Positions 15,559 through 23,773 of a stretch of 64,000 bases of DNA are shown here, in pieces (within the stretch, counting starts at the first letter, position 1; the number at the start of each line of letters is the position of its first letter). The notes below the pieces were generated by a model, which saw nothing but the letters and a program-made list of their open reading frames with translations, was not told where the DNA came from and searched no databases. The translations under genes were made by a program, and so were the position numbers. The DNA is from Nibribacter koreensis (lineage in GTDB: Bacteria > Bacteroidota > Bacteroidia > Cytophagales > Hymenobacteraceae): NCBI RefSeq assembly GCF_039541795.1, contig NZ_BAABGX010000001.1:62001-126000 (forward strand), in the 5' to 3' direction.

Positions 15559-16689
15559 ATGAAACAGCTTCTCATCCTTTTATTTGCGCTATGCCTTTTG
15601 CCTTGGGCCCAGGCCCAGCAACGCAAGCGCGTCCGGGAGTACGGTGTAAAAATTGGCGTATTGCCCCCGGGTTCTCTGAACGCCATCACTGATGTGCCAG
15701 GCATACAGGTGGGGCACGTGACGTTAGTGCAGGGCACGCAGGTGCGCACCGGGGTGACGGCCATTCTACCGCACGGCGGCAATCTGTTTCAGGAGAAAGT
15801 GCCGGCGGCGGTGTTTGTAGGTAACGGTTTTGGCAAACTGGCGGGCGTGACGCAGATACAGGAACTGGGCAATCTGGAATCACCCATCATCCTGACCAAC
15901 ACCTTGGGCGTGGGTACGGCGATGAATGCCGTATTAGATTACACCCTGCAACAGCCCGGTAATGAGATGGTACAGTCGGTGAATGCGGTGATAGGAGAGA
16001 CCAATGACGGCTATTTGAATGACATACGGGGAAGGCACGTGAAAGAAACCCATGTGCTGGAGGCCATTAAACAAGCCAAGGAAGGCCCGGTGGCCGAAGG
16101 AAACGTGGGCGCAGGGACGGGCACGGTGTGCTTCGGGTTTAAGGGAGGCATTGGCACGTCTAGCCGTCAATTGCCGCAGAGTCTGGGCGGGTACACCGTA
16201 GGCGTGTTGGTGCAGACCAACTTTGGCGGCGTGTTGCAGATAGACGGCGTGCCGGTAGGCGAGGAGCTGAAGCAGTTCTCCTTCAGCAAGCAGATTCTGG
16301 AGAAGGCCGATGGTTCTTGTATGATGGTGGTGGCCACCAATGCGCCGGTAGACGCCCGCAACCTGGAGCGCATGGCGCAACGGGCCATGCTGGGATTGGC
16401 CAAAACCGGCGGCATTGCCTCCAACGGAAGCGGGGATTACGTCATCGCTTTTTCTACCAACGCCGGGGTGCGCGTGCCGTTTACTCCTAAAGAACCTAGC
16501 CAAACGATGACCTACCTGCACAATGATGCCATGAGCGCCTTGTTTCTGGCCACCATTGAAGCCACTGAGGAAGCCATCATCAACTCGCTCTTCAAAGCCG
16601 AAACCATGCAAGGCAAAGACCAGAACACCATTCAGGCCCTGCCGTTAGACAAAACCTTAAACATACTCAAGAAACACCATGCCCGCTAA
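15559..16689 (+). CDS. DmpA-type (P1/S58) aminopeptidase
   Basis: I start at the ATG at 15559 (MKQLLILLFALCLLPWAQAQ, 376 residues); an in-frame TTG lies two codons upstream. A signal peptide is obvious. DmpA/BapA family blocks are present: GSLNAITDVPGIQVGHVT, GNVGAGTGTV and GFKGGIGTSSR. The self-processing site is expected between Gly252 and Ser253 in KADGSCMMVVATNAP, making Ser253 the N-terminal nucleophile of the beta chain. Members are L-aminopeptidase/D-Ala-esterases or beta-peptidyl aminopeptidases. The last 11 bp overlap the class IV aminotransferase gene, suggesting translational coupling. Confidence 0.9.
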   Translation: MKQLLILLFALCLLPWAQAQQRKRVREYGVKIGVLPPGSLNAITDVPGIQVGHVTLVQGTQVRTGVTAILPHGGNLFQEKVPAAVFVGNGFGKLAGVTQIQELGNLESPIILTNTLGVGTAMNAVLDYTLQQPGNEMVQSVNAVIGETNDGYLNDIRGRHVKETHVLEAIKQAKEGPVAEGNVGAGTGTVCFGFKGGIGTSSRQLPQSLGGYTVGVLVQTNFGGVLQIDGVPVGEELKQFSFSKQILEKADGSCMMVVATNAPVDARNLERMAQRAMLGLAKTGGIASNGSGDYVIAFSTNAGVRVPFTPKEPSQTMTYLHNDAMSALFLATIEATEEAIINSLFKAETMQGKDQNTIQALPLDKTLNILKKHHAR

Positions 16690-17527
16690 CCCAACCCTGT
16701 ACGCCTACCTGCGCGGCGAAATCCTGCCCTACGACAAAGCTTTTCTGCATGTGAGCGACCTGTCCATCCAGAGAGGCTACGGCATCTTTGACTTCCTGAA
16801 GGTGGAGAATGGACAGCCCTTGTTCATGGAGCATTACCTGGACCGGTTCTACCATTCGGCGCAACTGATGGAGTTGGAGATTCCTTTGGAACGGTCGGCC
16901 TTGCAAGAGACGGTTTTTCATCTGATAGACAAGAACAACCTGCCGCTATCCGGCATTAAGATGATCTTGACGGGTGGCTATTCTCCTGATGGGTACCAGC
17001 CGGTAGAACCTAATCTGCTCATCTTGCAACAACCAGTGACCATGCCTACGCCGGAGCAGGTGCAGAAGGGCTTTGCGATTATCACGCATGAGTATGTGCG
17101 CGACATTCCGGCGGCCAAGACCATCAATTACTCAGTGGGCATTAAGTTGCTGAGCCAATTGAAAGCCAAAGGCGCGGATGATGTGCTGTACCACCAAGGC
17201 GGGGTGGTGTCAGAATTCCCGCGGGCTAATTTCTTCATCGTGCGGCAGGATGATACGGTGGTGACGGCGGCCCAGGATGTCTTGCAAGGCATCACTAGAA
17301 AAAACGTGCTGGAGATTGCCGGCAGACTATTGAAAGCCGAGGAAGGCGTGATCACCTTGCAGGACATTGACCAGGCCAAAGAGGCCTTTCTCACCAGCAC
17401 CACCAAACGCGTCATGCCCGTGGTGAAAATAGACGGTAACGCCATAGGCGGCGGTACGCCCGGCCCCGTTACCCTAGCCTTGCTGGAGGAACTACTGAAG
17501 TTGGAGAGACCGTCTGCTCAATACTAA
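16679..17527 (+). CDS. Class IV PLP aminotransferase (BCAT / D-amino-acid transaminase fold)
   Basis: This 282-residue protein has the fold-type IV layout: an N-terminal LSIQRGYGIFDFLKVENGQPLFMEHYLDRF block, the presumed PLP lysine in AAKTINYSVGIKLL, and the phosphate-binding region VVSEFPRANFFIV followed by VLQGITRKNVLEIA. The fold covers branched-chain, D-alanine and aminodeoxychorismate lyase members, and specificity cannot be settled by eye. The 11-bp overlap with the DmpA-type peptidase gene suggests that amino acids freed by the peptidase, possibly D- or beta-residues, are deaminated here; this is inference. Its 3' end overlaps the convergent anti-sigma gene by 59 bp. Confidence 0.88.
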   Translation: MPANPTLYAYLRGEILPYDKAFLHVSDLSIQRGYGIFDFLKVENGQPLFMEHYLDRFYHSAQLMELEIPLERSALQETVFHLIDKNNLPLSGIKMILTGGYSPDGYQPVEPNLLILQQPVTMPTPEQVQKGFAIITHEYVRDIPAAKTINYSVGIKLLSQLKAKGADDVLYHQGGVVSEFPRANFFIVRQDDTVVTAAQDVLQGITRKNVLEIAGRLLKAEEGVITLQDIDQAKEAFLTSTTKRVMPVVKIDGNAIGGGTPGPVTLALLEELLKLERPSAQY

Positions 17528-17918
17528 TTTGTGTTTTTGGCGGTTGGTTTTGCTTACCCGGGGCAGTAGGAGCGAAGTAAAAGTGATACACCATCAAGGC
17601 CAGGCAGAATAGTAGAATGAGCAGAATAGCCGCCGTCTGCCACGCTGACCAAACGAAGAACCTGCGTTTGCGTTTTTTCTTGGCCAGGTAGTGTTGCACG
17701 CGGCCGCGCGTTTCTTTGACGGCCTTGTATACTTTGGTGGCCTGCGCCATTTCCATGCCTTCCACCAGGTCTGAGCACAGTTCACAGGACACCAGATGAC
17801 GCTCCACCTGGTGGGTCTGCTCAGGGGACAGGCGTTCTGACTGGTACCCGCGTAGCACCTCCAGTGACGGATGGCCCTCGGGTCCCCAATCCTGTTCCAA
17901 GTGGTGGTTACTGTTCAT
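17469..17918 (-). CDS. Anti-sigma factor with zinc-finger-like N-terminus and one membrane helix
   Basis: The 149-residue product has an HxxxCxxC pattern (HLVSCELC) within a ZAS-like N-terminal part (ERLSPEQTHQVERHLVSCELCSDLVEGM). A basic stretch (KKKRKRRFF) precedes one hydrophobic helix (TAAILLILLFCLALMVYHFY), and a Pro/Thr-rich tail follows. It directly follows an ECF sigma gene with an 11-bp overlap, the usual pairing. The inferred role is to hold the sigma factor at the inner membrane until a signal releases it. Its 3' end overlaps the aminotransferase gene on the other strand. Confidence 0.85.
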   Translation of the reverse strand: MNSNHHLEQDWGPEGHPSLEVLRGYQSERLSPEQTHQVERHLVSCELCSDLVEGMEMAQATKVYKAVKETRGRVQHYLAKKKRKRRFFVWSAWQTAAILLILLFCLALMVYHFYFAPTAPGKQNQPPKTQISIEQTVSPTSVVPPARLG

Positions 17919-18492
17919 AGTTTTTCTCCAGGTATATGCGCAGGTTCCGTTTTCCGTTTTGGATGTGGCTTTTCACTTTGGCCACTTCATATCCGGTCAG
18001 GTCTGCTATTTCTTTGTAGCTTTTTTTCTGTAGGTAAAACAACTCCACGCATTGGCGCTGCTCTTCGTTTAAAGCCTGTAGTCCTTGTGCCAACAGCTGT
18101 ACCTCCAGGTCAGGCTCAGGCTGGTCTGCATAGGCGTGGGCACTTGATTTCTCCAAAGTGACGCTGGTCTGGTCGTCAAAGGAACTGAATTTTTTCTTTT
18201 TATCAGCGCGCAACAACATCAGGCAATGGTTCTTGGCCAGGGTGTGCAACCAGTTCTTGAAAATGGTCACTTCATGCTTTTGCAGAGCAGTGAACAGGGT
18301 CTCAAAAATCTGCATGGTGGCGTCCTTGCTTTCCTCCTCGTCCTTTAAATACTTAAGGCACACCAAGTATACCATCTCTGTATGGCGCTCAAACAACTCT
18401 CCTACGCAGACCGCATCACCAGTCTGCCTGAACTGGTGTACCAGCTCCAGGTCAGTGGGGTCTTTTTGCCGTGCGAAGAGTTTTAAGAACAT
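17908..18492 (-). CDS. ECF-type RNA polymerase sigma factor
   Basis: The 194-residue protein has sigma region 2 (LVHQFRQTGDAVCVGELFERH, then FKNWLHTLAKNHCLMLLR) and region 4 helix-turn-helix (LNEEQRQCVELFYLQKKSYK, EIADLTGYEVAKVKSHIQNG). It has no region 3, as in the ECF group. The cognate anti-sigma overlaps its 3' end. The regulon is unknown. A terminator for the preceding ankyrin gene and a palindrome lie upstream, so it probably has its own promoter. Confidence 0.92.
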   Translation of the reverse strand: MFLKLFARQKDPTDLELVHQFRQTGDAVCVGELFERHTEMVYLVCLKYLKDEEESKDATMQIFETLFTALQKHEVTIFKNWLHTLAKNHCLMLLRADKKKKFSSFDDQTSVTLEKSSAHAYADQPEPDLEVQLLAQGLQALNEEQRQCVELFYLQKKSYKEIADLTGYEVAKVKSHIQNGKRNLRIYLEKNYEQ

Positions 18493-18618
18493 AAGGCCGT
18501 TGGGTCAATGCTTCAAAAAAGGTACAGGATTTGGGCAGAACTACCGCAAGGAGGGACCAAATAAATCCTGCGGCTTTAAAGGTAGATGCAAAGGCTGATG
18601 AATTTCCATACGAAGGGG

Positions 18619-18655
18619 CAAAAAATAAACCAGGCGACGGGCGTTGCCTGGTTTA
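18619..18655 (-). terminator. Rho-independent terminator of the ankyrin gene
   Basis: On the minus strand TAAACCAGGC pairs with GCCTGGTTTA around a 10-base loop, followed by ATTTTTT. It separates the ankyrin gene from the sigma gene. Confidence 0.75.
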
Positions 18656-18703
18656 GGAGGATAAGGTTATGTCTTACTAATTATAGAAACTGGTCTTATG
18701 CTT

Positions 18704-18741
18704 CGTTTTTGGGCTGTTTTCTGGGAAATAGGCGAAAAATG
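18704..18741. repeat. 38-bp palindromic repeat, copy 8 of 23
   Basis: Arms carry several changes (GGGCTG left; GGAAATAGGCGAAAAATG right). It lies in the 352-bp gap between ankyrin and sigma genes, in which I see no gene. Confidence 0.8.
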
Positions 18742-18844
18742 AATTCTACTTCCATTCCCTACTACTGCTAATTCTCACTTAGGAGAAGGCATCTCGCTGG
18801 GTGATAATCTAGCTAGAAGAAGTAAGAGCCTTGCTTGCGGTAGG

Positions 18845-19330
18845 TCAGGCTTCCAGCACTTTCAAAGCTTCTTCGTTGCCAATTTTATGGGCCATTTCGG
18901 TGGCGGTCAAGCCGCGGCTGTCTCTCAAAGATTGGTCTGCGCCGTGCTTGGCCACGATCTTTACCAGTTCATGACGCCCGAACATAGTCGCAAACATGAG
19001 GGCGGTGCCGCCGCTTCCGTTCTGCAGGTTCAAATCGGCGCCGCGTTCAATCAGGAGTTCGGCTATTTCGGCGTGGCCTTTAAAGCAAAGGCCCATTAAG
19101 GCCGTGTTGCCGCTGTTGTCTTGTATGTTCACGTCTGCGCCAGCATCTAACAAGACTCTGGTGGCTTCTAAATGTCCTTCATAGCTGGCCAGAATCATAG
19201 GCGTGAAACCGCGTCCATCGCGCACGTCTACTGGCACGCCTTGGGCCAACAGTTCTTTAATGAGCGTCACGTCTCCTTTGCGGGCGGCGTCAAAGAGCAA
19301 GTGTTCTGGGTTGGTAGAAGTGAATTCCAT
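18845..19330 (-). CDS. Ankyrin-repeat protein
   Basis: The 161-residue product is almost entirely ankyrin repeats of about 33 residues (DARDGRGFTPMILASYEGH-type units: GRGFTPMILASYEGHLEATR, NSGNTALMGLCFKGHAEIAE, SGGTALMFATMFGRHELVK, SRGLTATEMAHKIGNEEAL). No signal peptide or membrane segment is seen, so it is probably cytoplasmic. Ankyrin repeats bind proteins; the partner is unknown. It is monocistronic, flanked by palindrome copies 8 and 9. Confidence 0.9.
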   Translation of the reverse strand: MEFTSTNPEHLLFDAARKGDVTLIKELLAQGVPVDVRDGRGFTPMILASYEGHLEATRVLLDAGADVNIQDNSGNTALMGLCFKGHAEIAELLIERGADLNLQNGSGGTALMFATMFGRHELVKIVAKHGADQSLRDSRGLTATEMAHKIGNEEALKVLEA

Positions 19331-19473
19331 AGCGTGTGTCTTTTTAGATTATTGATGCAACATACGCAAAACATGAAACGCCGGACAATCAATCCTATTG
19401 ATGCGCAATAGAGGGCGGCTATAAGAATGACAGGTGAATAGCTTATATCAGTTTCTGCCTGAAAAAAGAAATC

Positions 19474-19511
19474 CGTTTTTGACCTGTTTTCTAGAAAATA
19501 GGTCAAAAACG
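19474..19511. repeat. 38-bp palindromic repeat, copy 9 of 23
   Basis: The core is GACC on the left and GGTC on the right, a paired change from GGCC that keeps the palindrome. Pairing extends outward through ATC/GAT. This is the last copy before a gap of about 12.6 kb. Confidence 0.9.
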
Positions 19512-19538
19512 GATAGAAGTGGGTTTGGAGAGCGCGTG

Positions 19539-21020
19539 TTAATCCGCCCAGCGCCATTCGCCGGCAATTTTAAGCGGCTCTTTTAAGTTGTTCTTGAGCA
19601 GAAATTCCCTGGTCTGGGCATCTGACAACTTTTTTGCCGGAATCTGGTCTGCATCTGCCAAACCGTACAACAGCATCGTACTAAAACGTACTGTATTTTT
19701 CAATTGCTGTTCATTTACCAAAGAAAAGGAGTCACAATCGGCGTGGTAGCAGTCTCCTGAGTTATTGGGAAGCTTACCGCCTGAAGAACCGCCCGTTGGG
19801 ATACCCTGCAGCATGAACGGCTGGTGGTCTGAGTGCAAGCCAGCCCTGGCAGAAAAGCTGTTCTTAAACGTGGTGTCAATAGAAGCGGCTATGGCCCCAA
19901 TGGACTGGAACAGCGGCTTCATGGATTCCTGGCTGGCGCTGTAGCCTTTGGGGTCATTAGTCATGTCATAGTTGAGCATGAAAGCGACTTGATCCAGGGT
20001 CTTGTCCTTGTTGGCTTGCTCAATGTAGGCTTCTGAGCCTAGCAGTCCCTGCTCTTCGCCCATGAACATGACAAACTCAATGGTGCGCTTGGGCTTCAGG
20101 TTTAAGGCTTGCAAGGTGCGCGCCATGTCTATCACCGCAAAAGACCCAATGCCGTTGTCTATGGCACCCGTGGCCAAATCCCAGCTGTCCAGATGCCCGC
20201 CAATCACAATCTTCTCATTTGGGAGCTCACTGCCTTGTAACGTGGCAATGACGTTGCGGGCATTGATTTTAGCCGATTTGTTGGTCATTTGAATGTTAGC
20301 AGTCACTGCTGAGCCCTTATTTGCCAATTGTTCTTTCAGTTTTAGGCCGTCTTCCTTGCCTACGCAGATAGCAGGGATTGAAATGAGTTTGCCCGTCACG
20401 GAGGCTGTGCCGGTTAACAATGTACCGCCCGCCACGGTGTTGATGATGATGATGCCTTTGGCACCGTTTTTAATGGCCAGGGCCGTTTTCTCTGACCGGT
20501 GCAGGTTGCCCGTCCCCGTTGGCGAGTCCGGCAGAATGCCCAGGTATACTAAGGCAATCTTGCCTTTCACGGCGTCGGGCTTAGCTTTGTAGTCGGCTTC
20601 CAGGCCATTGCCCATGTCTACCACTTGACCGTTGGTGGTGGCTTTTACAGGCGAGTGCGCCAGTGATACTGCCTTTATCTCTTGGTATTGCGCGCCGCTT
20701 ATACGAACTTGCAGCTTTAAAGTTCCTCTGCTCCAGCTTTCCACCTCAAACGGTTGATACCGCACATCTGTCAATCCATAGGATTGGAATAGGTTAAACG
20801 CAAAGGCTTCTGCCTTCTTGCCGTTCTCAGAACCCGTTAACCGATGGCCAATGGTCTTTGAGGCCTCTTGGAGGGAACTATACGCCTTGGAATTGGCTTG
20901 CACTTCAGAATTGATGTTCTGGAAGGTGGTGGGCCAAGTAGATTGGGCGTGGGTATGGGCATGACATGTTGCAAAGTATAGCAGCGATGCTAAAGTTGTT
21001 TTATGTATCTTTTTGATCAT
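19539..21020 (-). CDS. M28-family zinc peptidase with PA domain
   Basis: This 493-residue exported protein starts MIKKIHKTTLASLLYFATCHAHTHAQ. A PA-like insert (KGKIALVYLG to GAKGIIIINTV) lies in the middle. Metal ligands are visible: HLDSWD, GAIDNGIG, the catalytic and ligand Glu pair in MGEEQGLLGS, NYDMTND, and a late HSDHQPF His. The layout matches glutamate carboxypeptidase II-like aminopeptidases. A periplasmic role in peptide trimming is inferred. It reads leftward from an A/T-rich region shared with the divergent glycan operon. Confidence 0.92.
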   Translation of the reverse strand: MIKKIHKTTLASLLYFATCHAHTHAQSTWPTTFQNINSEVQANSKAYSSLQEASKTIGHRLTGSENGKKAEAFAFNLFQSYGLTDVRYQPFEVESWSRGTLKLQVRISGAQYQEIKAVSLAHSPVKATTNGQVVDMGNGLEADYKAKPDAVKGKIALVYLGILPDSPTGTGNLHRSEKTALAIKNGAKGIIIINTVAGGTLLTGTASVTGKLISIPAICVGKEDGLKLKEQLANKGSAVTANIQMTNKSAKINARNVIATLQGSELPNEKIVIGGHLDSWDLATGAIDNGIGSFAVIDMARTLQALNLKPKRTIEFVMFMGEEQGLLGSEAYIEQANKDKTLDQVAFMLNYDMTNDPKGYSASQESMKPLFQSIGAIAASIDTTFKNSFSARAGLHSDHQPFMLQGIPTGGSSGGKLPNNSGDCYHADCDSFSLVNEQQLKNTVRFSTMLLYGLADADQIPAKKLSDAQTREFLLKNNLKEPLKIAGEWRWAD

Positions 21021-21236
21021 GAGTATTTTACTGTTTAATTGATTGGGTTTTAATTATTATTTTATAAAAACATTGTCCTAAAATTAAACCTTAAATAAAA
21101 AATCTGTCTAAAGCATTTACTTCCTGCTTTTTTAGGGTATAAACTGAAAGTAAAACCTATATTAAGAATATACAATCAAAAATATTTAAATGGTAGCTAG
21201 AAAATAGTTATGCATATTTTATAAGATAATAAATAA
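21021..21236. other. A/T-rich divergent intergenic region
   Basis: These 216 bases between the M28 peptidase and the glycan operon are visibly A/T-rich and must hold promoters for both sides. I cannot place a clear TAnnTTTG element. No repeat of the palindrome family occurs here. Confidence 0.4.
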
Positions 21237-22511
21237 TTGGAAAATTCAACTTTAAATAATAAAAATATATTGATTGTAACTGAAGGTTTTACTTTTGGTG
21301 GGCTAGAAACTCATTTAATAGGTAAGATTAAAGTATTAAATAACTTAAGTTATAAAGTATTTTTAGCAGTAGGGAAGAATTTTGCAGAGTCCAACTTGCC
21401 AGCCTCTTCTTGTGAGAAAATATTCAGGGGAATGAATCTTTCCCTTGAAAGCACCTCGCAAGATTTTGTGACAACAGTAAGCCAATTAACAGAAATCATC
21501 AATGAGAATAATATTTCTGTAGTGGACGCCCATCCCTTTCTGTCAGTGCTTCCTGCTTTCTTTGCAGCTAATCTAAATAAGGTTCGGTTTTGCTACACAT
21601 TGCATGGTCCTGCCTCTGTCATGGAGTTTTATGGAAGTTTAGTGGATGGCCTTACCAAGCACCTTATTTTCCCATACGCTTCTTTGGTTGCCCATGTGTC
21701 TCCTGAGTTAAAAGAACTAACCAAAGGGTTAGTATCCGCCAAGAGAAGTAAGGTTTACAGAAACGCCATCAGCATACATTCAGAAGCTAAGCATTCTTTG
21801 CTGCCTCTTAAGTCAATTACGGTTTGCCTTGCCAGTAGACTAGATAGCTTTAAAGTAGAAGGCATAAAGGCATTTCTTTCCGTTGCTCCTGCCCACTGCA
21901 TTGAGCGAATAGACATTTACGGCGACGGCCCAGAGACTGAGAACCTAGCTGAATGGATTTCAGAAGAAATTATGGATGGTAGGCCTCAGGTGGCTTTGAG
22001 GGGACTAAGTTTACAAATAGATCAAGTGTACGAGCAGACTGACCTGGTTGCAGGCATGGGAAGGGTAGTGTTGGAAGGAGCGGCTGCCAACAAACCAGTG
22101 TTGCTAATTGGCTATGATGGGGTGAAAGGTTTGCTTGATAAAAAGCGAATGCACCAGGCAGCCAAGACTAATTTTTCTGGTAGAGGGCTAGAAAGTATAT
22201 CTGAAGATGAATTGGTAAGACAATTTAACCGGTTGTTAAGGTATCCTGAATCTTATAAACTAAGAGATTGGGTAGATAAGAACGCCAATCAAGAAATGGT
22301 GTGGAGTAGTTTTGTTAAGGATGTTTCTGTTAGCCCCATTAAAAAGTCCAGATTAGTGGCAGATGTCTACAAATGTTTTGAAAATACCATCTCTCCTATC
22401 CCATATTATCTGGACCCTGTTTTGCATGGCAAAGTAGAAAAAATAATAAATGCCGTTATTCAAAAAAAAATTAAAAGTAGGAGTGTATATGCTAATTCAG
22501 GTAACAATTAA
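21237..22511 (+). CDS. Glycosyltransferase, GT4-like (GT-B fold)
   Basis: The 424-residue frame starts at TTG (21237); no usable in-frame ATG lies upstream, and the fold starts right away (NILIVTEGFTFGGLETHLIG), so a non-ATG start is likely. The N-terminal GG-E-H motif and the GT-B C-terminal half (YGDGPETENLAEW, VLEGAAANKPVLLIGYDG) indicate nucleotide-sugar transfer. It is the first gene of a nine-gene rightward glycan operon; 123 bp separate it from wecB. Donor and acceptor are unknown. The A/T-rich base use differs from the flanking chromosome. Confidence 0.82.
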   Translation: MENSTLNNKNILIVTEGFTFGGLETHLIGKIKVLNNLSYKVFLAVGKNFAESNLPASSCEKIFRGMNLSLESTSQDFVTTVSQLTEIINENNISVVDAHPFLSVLPAFFAANLNKVRFCYTLHGPASVMEFYGSLVDGLTKHLIFPYASLVAHVSPELKELTKGLVSAKRSKVYRNAISIHSEAKHSLLPLKSITVCLASRLDSFKVEGIKAFLSVAPAHCIERIDIYGDGPETENLAEWISEEIMDGRPQVALRGLSLQIDQVYEQTDLVAGMGRVVLEGAAANKPVLLIGYDGVKGLLDKKRMHQAAKTNFSGRGLESISEDELVRQFNRLLRYPESYKLRDWVDKNANQEMVWSSFVKDVSVSPIKKSRLVADVYKCFENTISPIPYYLDPVLHGKVEKIINAVIQKKIKSRSVYANSGNN

Positions 22512-22634
22512 ATAGTGAATTAAATCCTGACCTAACTAATTTAAAAGAAATTGTAGTTGCGCTTAAGTAAAGGTTATTCTTGCTGTTAAATTTAATTAAG
22601 GAATTTCTTTTTGATTTATAGATTAATTATTTGA

Positions 22635-23762
22635 ATGAAGAAACGTGTACTATTTGTTTTTGGCACCAGGCCGGAAGCTATTAAGATGGCCCCATTGATC
22701 AAAGCAATGGAAAACCATTCAAATTTTGAGGTCAAAGTCTGTGTGACGGGTCAGCATCGCAGCATGTTGGATCAGGTATTAGAATTCTTTGACATCAAGG
22801 CAGATTATGACTTAAACCTGATGAAACCAAACCAAGCGCTAGTGGATATTTCCTCTGACGTTTTAAAGGGCATCACAACCATCATCCAGCAAGATTTTAC
22901 CCCTGATTATGTGGTAGTACAAGGTGACACTACCACCGCTATGGCGGGGGCGCTTGCAGCTTTCTATTCTAAAGTGCAGGTCATTCACATTGAGGCTGGT
23001 CTGAGAAGTGAGGATAAATACTCTCCCTTCCCAGAGGAGATGAACCGAGTACTTATTGGGCGCATGACTGACCTACATTTTGCCCCTACAGAAAATTCAA
23101 AGCAAAACCTTATTAGAGAAGGCGTGCATCCCGCAAGCGTATTCAACGTGGGCAACACCGTTATTGATGCTCTATTACTAGGCTTATCTACCATTAAGAA
23201 AAGTGAATCAGGCACGTTCTCAGATTACTTTAATTTCTTAGACAAGTCAAAGAGGCTTATTCTGGTAACAGGTCACAGAAGAGAGAACTTTGGAGAGCCT
23301 TTTGAGAACATATGCTACGCCCTAAAGCAGATAGTAGATACCCATGATGATGTAGAAATTGTGTATCCGGTGCATTTAAATCCTAATGTACAGGAGCCGG
23401 TGCAACGCATTTTAAAAGATGATCCACGCATTCATCTTATAGAGCCTCTGGGCTATCCATATCTGATCTGGCTACTTGATTTATGTTACCTGGTTATTAC
23501 AGACTCTGGCGGTATACAAGAGGAAGCACCTGCTCTAGGCAAGCCGGTTCTGGTTATGCGTGATGTAACAGAGCGGCAGGAAGGAGTGGAAGCAGGCACC
23601 GCCAAACTGGTAGGTACCAACACTCAGGTAATAGTGCAAGAGGCCACAAAACTCTTGAATGATCAAGATCACTATCATTCTATGGCTAAGGCAGTAAACC
23701 CTTACGGTGACGGCACTACCAGCCAACAGGTTATATCAGAATTAGTTTTATCATATAGTTAA
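22635..23762 (+). CDS. wecB: UDP-N-acetylglucosamine 2-epimerase (non-hydrolysing)
   Basis: The 375-residue length is typical of WecB. Family blocks are clear: FGTRPEAIKMAPLI, VQGDTTTAMAGALAAF, HIEAGLRSEDKYSPFPEE, VTGHRRENFG and ITDSGGIQEEAPALGKPV. It interconverts UDP-GlcNAc and UDP-ManNAc in the cytoplasm for polysaccharide synthesis. No wecC-type dehydrogenase is in the window, so ManNAc may be used directly or the dehydrogenase may lie elsewhere. The next gene starts 11 bp downstream. Confidence 0.96.
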   Translation: MKKRVLFVFGTRPEAIKMAPLIKAMENHSNFEVKVCVTGQHRSMLDQVLEFFDIKADYDLNLMKPNQALVDISSDVLKGITTIIQQDFTPDYVVVQGDTTTAMAGALAAFYSKVQVIHIEAGLRSEDKYSPFPEEMNRVLIGRMTDLHFAPTENSKQNLIREGVHPASVFNVGNTVIDALLLGLSTIKKSESGTFSDYFNFLDKSKRLILVTGHRRENFGEPFENICYALKQIVDTHDDVEIVYPVHLNPNVQEPVQRILKDDPRIHLIEPLGYPYLIWLLDLCYLVITDSGGIQEEAPALGKPVLVMRDVTERQEGVEAGTAKLVGTNTQVIVQEATKLLNDQDHYHSMAKAVNPYGDGTTSQQVISELVLSYS

Positions 23763-23773
23763 AAAAATACCAC

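Noticed and set aside
15934..16611. 225-codon ORF opposite the DmpA-type peptidase
   Set aside because: Shadow frame over a clear peptidase gene.
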